This document shows, one piece after another, positions 1-10,400 of a stretch of DNA of 64,000 nt. Location of the stretch: positions 13,057,667 through 13,121,666 of the forward strand of contig OX424568.1 in NCBI GenBank assembly GCA_949152475.1, read 5' to 3'. The notes beneath the pieces are model-generated. The model was given only the letters and a program-made list of their open reading frames with translations, did not search any database and was not told the origin of the DNA. The stretch is from Terebella lapidaria (lineage: Eukaryota > Annelida > Polychaeta > Terebellida > Terebellidae). Position numbers and translations under genes: made by a program. Positions within the stretch are counted from its first letter, which is position 1, and each line of letters begins with the position of its first letter.

Positions 1-3000
1 TCCTCCAGGGGTAGGGGACACTCCTCCTGAGTCGGACAGGCCTCCTCTTCTCCTTCGGGTCTTGTGGTGTGGCGAGGGGCGGGACAATCCGGTCTCCGGC
101 ACTGTCGGCATCTGGACATCCCGTCTGCATTCCCGTGTTGTACTCCCGGTCGGACCTCACACCTGAAGGCGTAGCTGGCGATGCGAGCTGCCCATCTAGC
201 GATCATTCCTTCCGCATCCCGAAAGTTCAGTAGCCACTTGAGAGAGGCGTGGTCGGTTCGTAGTAAGAACGCTCTCCCCCACAAGAAATGTCTGAAATGG
301 TGTATCATACTGACGACGGCCAGGAGCTCCCGCTTGGTGGTGCAGTAATTCCGCTGGGTGTCCCTCAGGGTTCTGGAAGCATAGGCGATCACCCGCTCTC
401 GTCCGTCCTGCACTTGGGATAAGACGCCTCCCACTCCGTAGCCGCTAGCATCAGTATCTAAAATAAATTCTTGGTCCATGTCAGGGTACACCAGCAGGGG
501 GTGCTCGGTCAGGGGTTGACGCAGCGCCTCGAACGCCTGCTGATGAGCCTCGCTCCAATGGTAGTTGACTTCCTTCTTTAACAGGTGGTTGAGGGGTCCC
601 GCTCGGGTGGCAAAGTCAGGGATGAATCTGCGGTAGTACCCCACGAACCCAAGGAAGCTCCTTAGTTCTGTCAAGGTGGTCGGAGGAACCATTTTTGTTA
701 CAGCTTCGACCTTGGCAGGGTCGCACTGGATGCCTCGGTCGGACACGACATGGCCCAGGAAGTTGACCTGTTGTCGAAACAGCTCACACTTGGCGGGTTT
801 CAGCTTCAGCCCGGCAGCCTGCAGTCTCCGGAACACGTCCTCGAGGTTGTCCACGGCTTCTTGGAAAGTCTTTCCAAGACAGACGACATCGTCCAAATAA
901 ATTAGACAACGCTTCCATTGGAGTCCCCTCAGTGCCAGCTCCATTAGACGTTCAAAAGTAGCCGGGGCCGTCGCCAATCCAAACGGCATCACTTTAAATT
1001 GATAGAGTCCACTACGGGTAGTGAACGCCGTCTTCTCCTTGTCCCTGTCGTCCATCTCGACCTGCCAGTAACCACTAGCCAAGTCTAGCGTCGAAAAATA
1101 TCGTCCTCCTGACAAGGTATCAAAACTCTCGTCGACTCGAGGCAGGGGGTACGCATCCTTCCGGGTGACATCATTTAGACGGCGGTAGTCGACGCAAAAT
1201 CTCAGTGCACCATCCTTCTTTTTCACTAGCACGATGGGAGACGACCATGGACTGTCACTTGGCTCCACAACGTCAGCTTTCAACATCTTGTCGACCTCGT
1301 CCTCGATCAGCTCTTGTTGGTAGTACGGGGCTCTCCTCAGAGGCTGCTTGATCGGGGGGTGATCTCCCGTGTCGATGACGTGTTTCGCCAGGGACGTCCG
1401 GCCCAACCTCCCATCTGGTCCCATAAAGACCTGCTGGTGGCGTCGAAGGAGATCGCTGACGACCTCCACCTCCTTTTCCGTCAAGTTCGGATGCATTCCC
1501 TCCAGGAGCGGTTCTAAATGCTCCGGGCACTCTGGTGTCTTCGTCGACGATTCTGCGTGCATGGCGTGCACTCTGGTTTCGGGCTGCTCAGGCGTCCGGT
1601 TCCGCCACTTGGTGGAGTTTGGTGTAAGGGGCTCATGCTCCCTCCCGCTCTCCTCCCGGTACCACTGTTCCCTTTTAGGTTCATTCTGGGTTGTTTTCCC
1701 TCCATCGGGACGAAATCCCAGGTCGATCACGGCCTCTATTCCGTGAAGCTCGGCTAGGATGGTCCCCATCAGCACAGTGCAAGCTCCAGCGCCGGCGTTC
1801 AGAAGTACCACCGGTACCAGGCGTCCTCGGGGTCGTACCAGGGCTCGTCCCACTACGAGGGGGTCGTCCTCCAACGGCTCTCTTGCGGACTGCACGAGGC
1901 CGGCCTTCGGAACTCCTCCCTCACTTCCTGTCAGCTTGAGGTCCACCATCATCTCTGAAAAGGGTGGCAAGACGACCGTCTCCTCCGTCACCAGTGTGTA
2001 GACGGCGTCCTCGTGGCCCGAGCTCATCACTACGGTAGTGTCGCCCACCTGCCACTCGCCCTTACGCAGATCCAGCTGTCCCCCAATCTGTTGAAGTACA
2101 TCAAGCCCCAACACTCCCGGGATCCCTAGTTTGGCTACCAGTACATCTGCCGACACGAGTCGTGTGCCCAGTAGAAGTTGAACTGTCATCTCTCCTTGAA
2201 CCTGTAAGTAGTCTCCGGTTGCTGCCCGTAACCTTATTCTCGTCTGCCTTATCATTGCTTTATGTCCGTCATCCATTTGGTCGAAGAGACACTCGTCCAG
2301 AACGGTGGAAGAGGCACCCGTGTCCACCAACATACGAGTCGCCTTCCCCATAACGTGGCACGCCGCATACCACGCCAATGTGCCTCGGGCACCGGCTGAC
2401 AGCGACACCACCTGGCCATTTCTGTCAATCTTAAGAGAGCTGCCACTCTCCTCAGGGACGCCGCCCTGGATAAGTACTGAGTCGTCCACCCACAGTGATG
2501 CACCACCCTGGTCCTCTCTGTCAGTCTTAAGGGAATCACTCCCCTCGGAACCGCCGCTCCGGATAAGTAATGAGTCGTCCACCAGCAATAGCTGCTGCGC
2601 TGGCCCCTTGGTCATTCCGCTCCACCGGCCCTCCGTCTCCTCTTTCACGGCCGCTTGTGGTTCAGTTGCATAGGGGGGTCCCTGCTGTTTCGCAGCCTCC
2701 AGCCTCAAGGTTGTAACCTGTTGGTTCTCCTTGCTGCTAGCAGAAACCTCGTTGATGTCTCCGTGGGTCCCCAGACGCTCCACGGCTCCATCAGTCTGCA
2801 TTTCGTCGACGTCTCCGCGGGTCATTAGACGCTCCACGGCTCCATCGGTCTGCATTTCCTTGACGTCTCCGCGGGGCATTAGACGCTCCACGGCTCCATC
2901 GGTTTGCTGTACATTGGCACTCCCGTCTGTGTTGACAGGCTTGCCCTCCAAATAGTCGAGAATTCGATCCTCGAGCTCCTCCTGCGCCCATCCAGTTACT

Positions 3001-3191
3001 TCGGATGCACACCGGAAAAACCTATTAAAAATCTGTGAAACTAAAAATTCCCCCCTGGCAATGTGTTCTTCACGTCTTCGTCGAGCTTCTCGCCTGTGAA
3101 GCCGTGCACACACCTGCCAATGGCCCATACGGTTGGGGGCTGGTATGAGCCCTACTGGTTTTCCGACTCCTCGTCTGTCAAACTGTTCCGC
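1..3191 (-). CDS. pol: Ty3/Gypsy-type Pol polyprotein (protease, RT, RNase H), cut by window edge
   Basis: I checked this minus-strand frame codon by codon: it has no stop from 3191 to the window edge, over 1,050 codons. In order it shows three imperfect 18-residue repeats (about 2915-2760), a retropepsin motif DTGAS (2324-2310), the RT catalytic motif YLDD (899-888), an RNase H motif DTDAS (458-444) and the post-RNase H motif HGNAD (137-123). Integrase and the 3' LTR would lie to the left, outside the window. The role is to process Gag-Pol and copy the element's RNA to DNA. The protease-RT-RNase H order with YLDD fits Ty3/Gypsy (known from the family). Pol is in the -1 frame relative to Gag and overlaps its last 40 nt. 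The open frame suggests a young copy. Confidence 0.93.
3152..3191 (-). promoter_or_regulatory. Gag-Pol overlap, candidate -1 ribosomal frameshift region
   Basis: The Pol frame is open up to 3191 and Gag stops at 3152, leaving 40 nt readable in both frames, with Pol at -1. Just before the Gag stop the sense strand reads GGAAAAC followed by CAGTAG. This is close to, but not a strict, X-XXY-YYZ slippery heptamer, because the P-site pairing is imperfect. The overlap is seen directly; frameshifting is an inference. Confidence 0.5.
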
Positions 3192-5680
3192 TCACCAATC
3201 TCCTCGATTAGTCGACTCAAGCGCTCCTCCTTGGTCCGAGGTGGCGGCCGATCTGGACACTGGTACTTCCGATGACCCGGCTTCCCACAGTACCAACAGT
3301 CATCTGGTCCCGGCCTAGCGCTTGGTCCCTTGTTCTCAGCAGTGGCGGCCCTCGGCTTGATGGATAGCACCTGCTCACACAGCTCGATTAGTCGATCCAG
3401 CTTCCTGTCTTGGCTCTCAAAGAGCCCCTTGAAGTAGGGAAGTCTGGGTAGACCCGCTACGTTCGGCTGGTTGCTCTGCTGCCCACTGGTGGTAATCTCG
3501 CCTCCCTGCTGGTTCTTCAACAGCTGTAGGACCCGTCCTAGAGCTGGCTCGGAGTCCTCCGACTCTATGGACATTACCGGCTTCCCAGGCTTGGGTTTGA
3601 CACATTCGTACTGGGTCACGAACGCTATGGCCTCCTCCATGGTCTTCATCTTCCTCATGAGCGCCATCACCTTCATGTCCCCATCTGGATGGCCCTTCCA
3701 GAAGTGGTCTAAGGCGATAGCCTCCTGAGCTGCGGAGTTCAGATCCGGATAACCACGGCCGGCCAGTCGCTGCAACTCATAGCCGTACTGCTGGGGTGTC
3801 TCTGCCTTCCTGCGGGTTCTTTGTCCCAAGGTCGCCTTGTAGGACTCCTCCTGACAGTCAGGGTCGAATCGTAGGGTCAGCTTGTCGGTCAGAACGTCGA
3901 TGTCCCTCCGGTCTGCAGGACTCAGGCTGGTCAGCATTCGTCGCGCCTCTCCTGTCAAGCTCCCGGCTAAGTAGACGCCCTGTTCCCGCTTGCTCCATCC
4001 GTTGACCTCTGCGATGACGTCAAAGTGGGCCCGGTACACCGGCCACTCTATGGAAGTCCCATCGAACTTGTCAGGGGTCAGCATCTTCCGGTTCCTTCTG
4101 CCGTTCTGATTCCAGACTGTGCTGTCCTCGGACGACGAGTCCTCCTGCCTCCGTCTCGGCCTAGGGCTTCGTCGGTGCAGCGGCGGTCCCCGCCTCGGTG
4201 GTCTCCTCCCCCGTCCTGGGTAACCATGGCTGCTGTCGGTCCCTCCATCAGATGAAGGCCCCTCATCGCCCGATGATGAGAAAGGGTGCTGTCTCCGGCC
4301 TCCCTGGGTGACTGAAATAGAAGCTGGATTTCTCCAGGAGGCTGGCTGTCTCGGTTGTCGACTGGGTGAAGACCTCCCTCTTCCGCGAACGCTGTCTTCC
4401 GCGAACCCTCCGCGAACACTGTCTTCCGCGAACCTTCCGCGAACGGACTCTTCCGCCAACAGCTCCCGAAGAAGTTCTTCCGCGAACAGGCCTCTTCCGC
4501 GAACGCCGTCTTCCGCGAGTCTTCCGCGAACGGGCTCGTCCGCCAAGATGTCTCGGAGACGTCCCTCCACAAAAGATGCACGTCCGCGAACGCCATCTTC
4601 CGCGAGTCTTCCGCGAACCGGCTCATCCGCGAATGGTCTTCCCCGTCTATTCTGAAAAACTGGAAAGGAAGATTGGTCGCCTGGATCACTCCTTTCGTCG
4701 AGCCGCCGTCTGGGTGAAGACTCCTCTCTTCCGCGAACACTCTCTTCCGCGAGTCGTCCTCGTCCGCGAACGTGGTCGTCCGCGAAGGGCCCTCCCCGGT
4801 CACAAGCGTCCTCGTCACCAAAGACTCCCCCTCGCCCACGAGCCCGTTCATCCACGAAGGATCCCCGGCTGCAAGCGTCCCTGTCGCCGAAGAATGCCTC
4901 TCGTCCGCGAATGTTCTCTTCCGCGAAAAGTCCTCTCCCTCTCGAGCTGCTCTCTTGGGTCGGAGCCCAAGTAACCCGTCCTCCAGTCACTCCCGTTTGT
5001 CGACTCGTCACACCCGACCGCTGCCCTGTTGCACCAGACTGCTGCTCTGTTGCACCAGACTGCTGCTGGGACTGGTCCCAAAGCCGTCTCAATGCTGCAT
5101 TCTCTGGAGGTGCCACACTTGGACTCTGCTCCGGTAGCTGTAGCCGATCCCTCCTCGCCCAGATTTCGCCGTCCTCCCCGTCCAGATTGACGTACTCCGG
5201 TCCCAGCACTCGTCGGAACTCGGGGCCCCTCCTAACGCTCTCAAGGTAGGTTGACCTCTCCCTGTCTCGATCGTGCTGCCACCCAGAGTCGTGTCTGAAA
5301 AGAAAACGGTTGTCGGGTGTCTGGCTCCGGGGTCTCTGTTGACTAGTCGACTGGCCCATGGAAGGTCTCGACCTCCCTGGTTGCTCCTCACTCGTCGAAA
5401 CGTCCCGTCTACCCCTGGCTGTGAAGCTGCTCTTCCGCGAACGGTCGTCTTCCGCGAACGTTGTCTTCCGCGAACGGTCGTCGGCCTCTTCCGCCAAGGA
5501 CGTCTTCCGCGAACGGTTGTCGTCCGCGAACGTCTTCCGCGAACGGTCGTCTTCCTCTTCCGCAAAGGTCGGCTTCCGCGAACCGCTGTCTTCCTCGTCC
5601 GCAAGTGAGGCCGTCCGCGAAGAGTCTTCCTCTTCACCTCCTGTCTTCCCTGGGGCAGTTTCGTCGTTTTCGCCGGACAT
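3152..5680 (-). CDS. gag: Gag polyprotein of Ty3/Gypsy-like retrotransposon
   Basis: This is an uninterrupted 842-residue frame starting at an ATG (5680-5678), about 45 bp after the primer-binding site. The first 470 or so residues are highly charged and repetitive, with many variants of FAEDSVRGRG and DDRSRKT encoded by repeated GTTCGCGGAAGA units. Residues about 535-720 resemble a retrotransposon Gag capsid domain (LTPDKFDG start, W and Y/L-rich helices). Residues 795-808 form a CCHC zinc knuckle (CWYC, then H and C with x4 spacing), expected to bind RNA. The role is assembly of the virus-like particle. The long repeat-rich N-terminal extension is unusual: many Ty3/Gypsy Gags are about 300-450 residues. 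It overlaps the Pol frame at its C terminus. Confidence 0.92.
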   Translation of the reverse strand: MSGENDETAPGKTGGEEEDSSRTASLADEEDSGSRKPTFAEEEDDRSRKTFADDNRSRKTSLAEEADDRSRKTTFAEDDRSRKSSFTARGRRDVSTSEEQPGRSRPSMGQSTSQQRPRSQTPDNRFLFRHDSGWQHDRDRERSTYLESVRRGPEFRRVLGPEYVNLDGEDGEIWARRDRLQLPEQSPSVAPPENAALRRLWDQSQQQSGATEQQSGATGQRSGVTSRQTGVTGGRVTWAPTQESSSRGRGLFAEENIRGREAFFGDRDACSRGSFVDERARGRGGVFGDEDACDRGGPFADDHVRGRGRLAEESVRGREESSPRRRLDERSDPGDQSSFPVFQNRRGRPFADEPVRGRLAEDGVRGRASFVEGRLRDILADEPVRGRLAEDGVRGRGLFAEELLRELLAEESVRGRFAEDSVRGGFAEDSVRGRGRSSPSRQPRQPASWRNPASISVTQGGRRQHPFSSSGDEGPSSDGGTDSSHGYPGRGRRPPRRGPPLHRRSPRPRRRQEDSSSEDSTVWNQNGRRNRKMLTPDKFDGTSIEWPVYRAHFDVIAEVNGWSKREQGVYLAGSLTGEARRMLTSLSPADRRDIDVLTDKLTLRFDPDCQEESYKATLGQRTRRKAETPQQYGYELQRLAGRGYPDLNSAAQEAIALDHFWKGHPDGDMKVMALMRKMKTMEEAIAFVTQYECVKPKPGKPVMSIESEDSEPALGRVLQLLKNQQGGEITTSGQQSNQPNVAGLPRLPYFKGLFESQDRKLDRLIELCEQVLSIKPRAATAENKGPSARPGPDDCWYCGKPGHRKYQCPDRPPPRTKEERLSRLIEEIGERNSLTDEESENQ

Positions 5681-5723
5681 GAGTGATGCTGAGGTTCGTT
5701 CCCTGGCAGTAGACCCTCGGGGA

Positions 5724-5741
5724 TCCTGGTCACGTGCGCCA
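5724..5741 (-). other. Primer-binding site (PBS)
   Basis: The sense strand reads TGGCGCACGTGACCAGGA, three bases after the putative end of the 5' LTR. A PBS begins with TGG because it pairs with the CCA end of a tRNA. The matching tRNA was not identified. Confidence 0.7.
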
Positions 5742-6300
5742 AGTTGTGACGTTTGGTAATGACTTGTTTTCGGTGTGGCCCAAAAAACCTGGTTTCTCTG
5801 ATCGTATAGACTTTATGTAACTCCCGCTCGTTGTGATTCGAGAGCCGTCACTAAATTGGTGTCCCCCAACGCTGGTGTATCATCACTCCGTAGCTCACCG
5901 GCTTCACTTAGGCAAGAAGCAACTCAGATGTAAATAAATTGAAGATTTATATACATCAAATCAACTTACAATTGTATGGCTGGTCACCCACGTGACGTAC
6001 AAATATGAAGTTCAGACATGGAGCACTGTATGATCACATTTCAAAAATAAATAGTGCACGAGGGCACAACTAAAAAGAGTTCTTAGCCGGCGGCGTCTCT
6101 CTGTCCCTTCCCGTTGAAGTTTCCCGTCCCGCTTAGTCGAATGGTTTCTCCAGGTAGTCGGTCTAAATCCCGGTTGACTCTAAGGCCCTGAAGAAGGAGT
6201 CGTCCGCACGGAGTTCGTCGAGTCCCTTGGCTGTGGCGGTGACGATCTCCCCACGGTCGATGTCGCTGTTGCAGTGCTCTCAGAGCGGCCGTCCGCTCTC

Positions 6301-6310
6301 CCTTATATAG
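6301..6310 (-). promoter_or_regulatory. TATA box of the LTR promoter
   Basis: The sense strand reads CTATATAAGG between the repeat-rich U3 and the rest of the LTR, about 560 nt before the LTR end. Transcription would start roughly 25-30 bp downstream, near 6275. Confidence 0.65.
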
Positions 6311-6379
6311 CCAGGGTGGCTGCGCGCGCATCTTCGTCCGCGAACGTATCTTCCGCACTCTTCTCCACGTGGTGAAGAC

Positions 6380-6570
6380 TGCGTCCGCGAACGGTTCTTC
6401 CGCGAAGGCTCCTCTTCCGCGAACGGTGCTTCCGCGACTGATGCTTCCGCTGACGATGCTTCCGCAATCGTGCTTCCGCGAACGGTTCTTCCGCGAACGA
6501 TGCTTCCGCTGATGATGCTTCCGCAATCGTGCTTCCGCGAACGGTTCTTCCGCGAACGGTGTCTTCGCAA
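6380..6570 (-). repeat. U3 repeat array with TTCCGCGAAC units
   Basis: The plus strand carries about eight copies or variants of CTTCCGCGAACGGT plus a tandem duplication of about 59 bp (roughly 6441-6557, for example TCCGCAATCG at 6461 and again at 6520). The same core occurs dozens of times in the Gag coding region of this element. The position upstream of the TATA box suggests an enhancer-like array. TTCCGCGAA fits a TTCN3GAA half-palindrome; the binding factor is unknown. Confidence 0.7.
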
Positions 6571-6690
6571 GTGGACTTTGTAGATCACGTGACCGTTCCT
6601 AACGAACGTTTCAGCGCGGCAGTTGCATGGTTTTGTTACACTATTAAACAGCCTGGAAGGAGATAAAAAGGAATTGAAGAGACACATCAT

Positions 6691-6776
6691 TTAGAAGTAC
6701 TTGCCTTCATCAGAACTGTTTGGTTCAATTTCTTCATCAAGTTCATCCTGTTCGCTTTTCTCATCTTCAATCAGCT
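6691..6776 (-). CDS. Terminal coding exon of host gene (acidic tail)
   Basis: A splice acceptor (TTTTACAG) precedes 6776. The frame continues exactly from the exon ending at 6894 (the split codon gives Glu) and ends with TAA at 6693-6691. It encodes an acidic tail (ELIEDEKSEQDELDEE and so on). The LTR of the retrotransposon starts 50 bp beyond the stop, so the element probably lies in or next to the 3' UTR. Confidence 0.75.
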
Positions 6777-6893
6777 CTGTAAAATATACAATGCTAATGA
6801 TGAGCTGAGTGTCCAATGGAAATGGGTCAGAACAATTATACACAATCAAATATCATCATGAGCACTGACATCATGTTGACATTATAATTTTAC

Positions 6894-7214
6894 CGTTTTC
6901 ATCAAACTTGATAGTGTCATAGTTTGCGCCCTGTTGTACGTGCCCGGTATTAATCAGATGGAGAACCTTGGATATTTTTGCAGCCTGGAACACATCATCA
7001 GCCAATCTGTAAAATTTTCTGTGGACCAAGAGGTCATGTCCATGGAACCGAGCCAACTGATCCTGATCTACTTCAGACAGGTTCAGTGCTTGACACATGG
7101 TAGCTAGTTGCTGTCGGAGCTTAGTGGATCGCAGTCGTTCTGGGCATTGGGCTCCACATCTGGAGGAGAAGGTCCTCAAGCAGTCCGTTCCTCTGTATGG
7201 ATGTCGGAAGTCTC
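6894..7214 (-). CDS. Penultimate coding exon: tyrosine-recombinase-like C-terminal region
   Basis: A 321-nt exon bounded by TTTCAG (acceptor, 7217-7215) and CG|GTAAAA (donor at 6893). It starts with two bases completing a codon and ends with one. The translated region contains FRHPYRGTDCL, then RSTKLRQQLATM, then RFHGHD...VHRKFYRL. The order STKLR-x2-LAT, GHD and FYRL resembles box II (HxLRHxxAT), the second His and the catalytic Tyr of tyrosine recombinases. From memory, similar sequences occur in many uncharacterised invertebrate and fish proteins. A Crypton-like origin is an inference. Without upstream domains no function can be stated. Confidence 0.75.
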
Positions 7215-7364
7215 CTGAAATATATTATATTGAACATACTAGAACACTAGAAAACATCAGCTTCATTTGTTTATAACGAATTACATAATGCTAGTGCTAT
7301 ACTTTCATGATAATTAAAAACCACAAACTACTGAACTGAAGTGTTTTTTGTATGCATGTAATAC

Positions 7365-7467
7365 CTGGCTTGGCGAACAGCAACTCACTGGTGACACCAA
7401 CAGCTTTTCTGCACTTTAGAAGCAGCTTCAGGTGACGCAGGATGTGTGTTGGGAGAAGAATCGGTAC
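7365..7467 (-). CDS. Upstream coding exon of the same host gene
   Basis: A 103-nt exon. The acceptor follows a long pyrimidine tract and ends GGAAG (AG at 7469-7468); the donor is CCAG|GTATTA at 7364. Phase 0 at the start and one base at the end match the exon at 7214. It encodes VPILLPTH... and ...RKAVGVTSELLFAKPG, running directly into DFRHPYRG of the next exon. The continuous frame over three exons supports a real gene, with its 5' part further right. Confidence 0.72.
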
Positions 7468-7984
7468 CTTCCGGAAGAATCAGAAGAAGAAGTAGAAAAA
7501 AATTCTGCTAAAACCATAAAGGCATTTTTGCCGAAATGCCTCAATAAGGTGATGTATGGAAATGATCAACAGAACAGTCAAATCTTTCAGAAAGCAAAGT
7601 ATACAAACCCCAAGCGGTGAACTTCTTCTTTAGCAGATTCCAACAACATCTTGCTGTGGTGCACACATCTTGAATATGGTGTTTCTTCAACTAGGACAAG
7701 AAAAAGGACTTCTTAAGAACAAAATAAACCTAAAGGATAGAAAGGTTACCATAATTGACAGCCAACACATGACCTTGAGATTTACCAGTCAAGGTCATCT
7801 TGTTGAACTGTGATGTCACCATTAATTAAGTGTGCCATATGACTTTCATGATATTTATAATACTAGTACAAAAAACTATACGTATTGTCGCAAAGGCGAC
7901 TGAGGTGTATCTCCGAACTTTAAACACTCCTGAGACAGGACTTGGGCAATTGCCATAAAATAATTTTAAAGATCAAGGTAATTT

Positions 7985-8545
7985 TTTGCAGTTAGTTTCA
8001 ATAGTTATATATCACACATGGCAGTCCAACATCAGAGTTTGAGGCTTTTATAACAGCAAATGAGCTTAGAAGTTAGTTCGACCTTTCAAGGTCATCCAAG
8101 GTCAAGTTCAAGGTCACCATGTTAAGGCCATATATGACTTCCTATAAGTGTTCAAAACTAACATCTGCAAGCGTTGAGGCTCCAGGGGCACTTTTTGAAA
8201 TTTAATTGAATTTTTTTCTATTTTTCACTAGAGAACCATGAAAAAATCTCCAATACCATGAAAATCAATAGGTGTCCAGATGTAGACATGCTGATAGTTA
8301 TAAATTGCAAATTACAGGCCAATGTCTTGAGCTTCAGGCTTTTTAACAGCCAAATACCTTGAAAAATCAAAATTTGACTTTCAAGGTCATCTAAGGTCAA
8401 GTTCAAGGTCACCATTTTGAAGGCCACATATGATTTCGTATAAGTGTTCAATAGTAACATAGGCTCTATCTGCAAGCGTTGAGGCTCTAGAAGCACTTTT
8501 AAAAATTTAATTTAATTTTTTTTCATTTTTTTGCCATAAAACCAT
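7985..8545. repeat. Two tandem copies of an AAGGTCA-rich dispersed repeat
   Basis: Two diverged copies of about 300 bp (near 7985-8215 and 8285-8545) share phrases such as GACTTTCAAGGTCATC, GTATAAGTGTTCAA and TGCAAGCGTTGAGGCTC. Each contains AGGTCA copies, two of them spaced by four bases. Related copies occur at 13485-14060. No coding potential is evident. Confidence 0.75.
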
Positions 8546-8829
8546 CAAAAATTGTCCAATTGCCGTAAACCAAACTACAAAGCAATACATGCAAAATTGT
8601 GACCTGTAGTACGATTACGTCAAAACTCTGCGGACGCGGCAATGGACGCGGACGTAGGAACATGGCCGAAAATCGGAGATACAGCACAATCAACCCAAGG
8701 ACTGAAATAGGTCACCAGACAATTCATGTTTTAACATTGCAACTGAGATACGACCTGTGCTCTGACTTCGAAAATGAGGTCAAGGGACACGAGCCTTCGT
8801 CAGACATTTTGTATTTCTAATACAGTGAT

Positions 8830-9300
8830 CAAATTCCAGGTCATCAGAATATTCCACATATATCATTTCCTAAATATCCACAATTGATTCCCAAGCTGTA
8901 AAGTCGACATTAAGCAAGACATTAGCCATTTTGTGCTCTAACCTCGAAAACGATGTCAAAGGTTTAAATTTGAGGTCATCCAAATATTCGGCGTATATCA
9001 TTTCCTATATGTCCACTGCTAATTTCTGAACTGTAACGTCGGTAATAAGCAAGATATTACATGTATCAGAGCTCTAACCTTGAAAATCAGGACAAAGGTC
9101 AAAGTTAAGGTCATTAGAATATTTGGCATTTATCATTTATCATTTCCTACATGTCCACCATTGATTCCCAAGCTGTAGAGTCGATAATAAGCGAGTTATT
9201 AACCATTTTGTGCAAGTGAATTTGAAAATGACGTCAAAGGTCAAAATCAAGGTCACCAGAATATTTGCCATATATCATTTGCTATCATATAAATATTGAC
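8830..9300. repeat. Tandem repeat of about 135 bp
   Basis: At least three diverged copies carry ATATCATTTCCTA, then TCCAC...TTGATTCCCAAGCTGTA, then GTCG and AATAAGC. They start near 8857, 8994 and 9127, with a partial copy near 9270 and a detached piece at 9575-9625. AGGTCA motifs also occur. No gene is seen. Confidence 0.7.
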
Positions 9301-10299
9301 TGGTTTGAAGGGTAACATGCCGAAATGTTCCCCCGAGGAGACAATGTTTCCCGACGCAGAATGTTATTGTACCGAATGTCAATGACTTTATTTTGACTTC
9401 TGAGTGGCAGTGGGGCTTTTGTTTACAATGTACATTCCATTTTCACACGGCGACAGCTACCAAGGTACGCTAGCGTGGAAAAGTTACGCTTGACGGAAAC
9501 ATGCGTTTTGTTTCACGGCTGATTGACCAATCAGCGGCGGGGATTCTAACATGAGGTATACTAAATATGTATAGATCCAAAATTGATTCCCAAGCCATAG
9601 GTCAATAATAAGCGAGATATTAGCCACGACCATAATCATGATAATCGATTCCTAATTGATTAAGCTAGATCTCAATCTCAATATTAATATTAAGATATTG
9701 GGCCAAGTTTGGGCCAAATTGGCCCACTTTGCATGATTCAAGGGCAACGAAACTTCTACACGTTATGGAGGACATAAATAAGCATCCTAGTGGCAAAAAA
9801 AATAAAAGTTACTGAACAGATTTTGAGAAAATGGCCACTCTAAGCTCTACCCACTTGTGAAAGCATAATTTTGTCTGCAAAGCCCGAGAGTAACAGATCT
9901 CAGATGAGATGTGACCTTGAGGCTTTAGCTAACCTATCTAAAAATTCAAAATGGTCGCCACAAAATGGCGATCTCTTCGAAAAGAGGTTCATAGGGCTTG
10001 ACAAAATATAATCTCTCCTAAATGGCATGTTTTCATACTTGGCGTTAATTTTACGATTTACGCTTATTTCCGGTCCAACTAATAAAGCCGCAAAACGTAA
10101 GGAGGCCAAGAATCGTAATAAACATTTGAAAATTGCTACATTTTTCGAGACCCCCATTTTACGATTTGTGGCTTTTTTCGTAAGAAAAAGTTTTTACGAA
10201 TTTCGTTGGTGTGTTACATTTTGGGTTGATTTTTACATTTTGTGAAAATGTTACGATTCGCGGCCCTACAACTCTCTTCTGTGAGATACTGTATGTCCA

Positions 10300-10400
10300 C
10301 ATGGAATATTATGAGAATTGGTTCAGATTTGCAACCTGTACAGCGTTCACAAATAATCTCTGCAGACACGCAAGCGGACGCGTGATGAACGCAAATACAT
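10300..10400. repeat. Dispersed repeat fragment (TTCAGATTTGCAACCTG family)
   Basis: The phrase GGTTCAGATTTGCAACCTG, followed by CGTTCACAA and GCAGACACGCAAGCGGACGC, recurs with changes at 51045-51125. An isolated piece with GCGGACGCGGCAATGGACGC lies at 8628-8665. It is a low-copy relic of an unknown element. Confidence 0.5.

Larger units (their letters stand above)
5745..6640 (-). repeat. 5' LTR of the Ty3/Gypsy-like element
   Basis: In the sense (minus) direction the segment starts TGTAACA at 6640 and ends GTCACA at 5745, followed by ACT and the PBS, giving an LTR of about 896 bp with TG...CA ends. A TATA box lies inside and a repetitive U3 precedes it. The 3' LTR is outside the window, so the right boundary is inferred from the terminal dinucleotides and the unrelated host exon that starts 50 bp away. 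I saw no strict AATAAA in the sense strand. Confidence 0.75.

Noticed and set aside
4078..5742. Long alternative frames on both strands within gag
   Set aside because: They are shadows created by the internal GTTCGCGGAAGA repeats. The 842-codon frame has the ATG, capsid region and zinc knuckle.
6083..6690. Minus-strand frames rich in SRKNRSRKHD in the LTR
   Set aside because: They are translations of the U3 repeat array and lie across the TATA box. They are not a separate protein.
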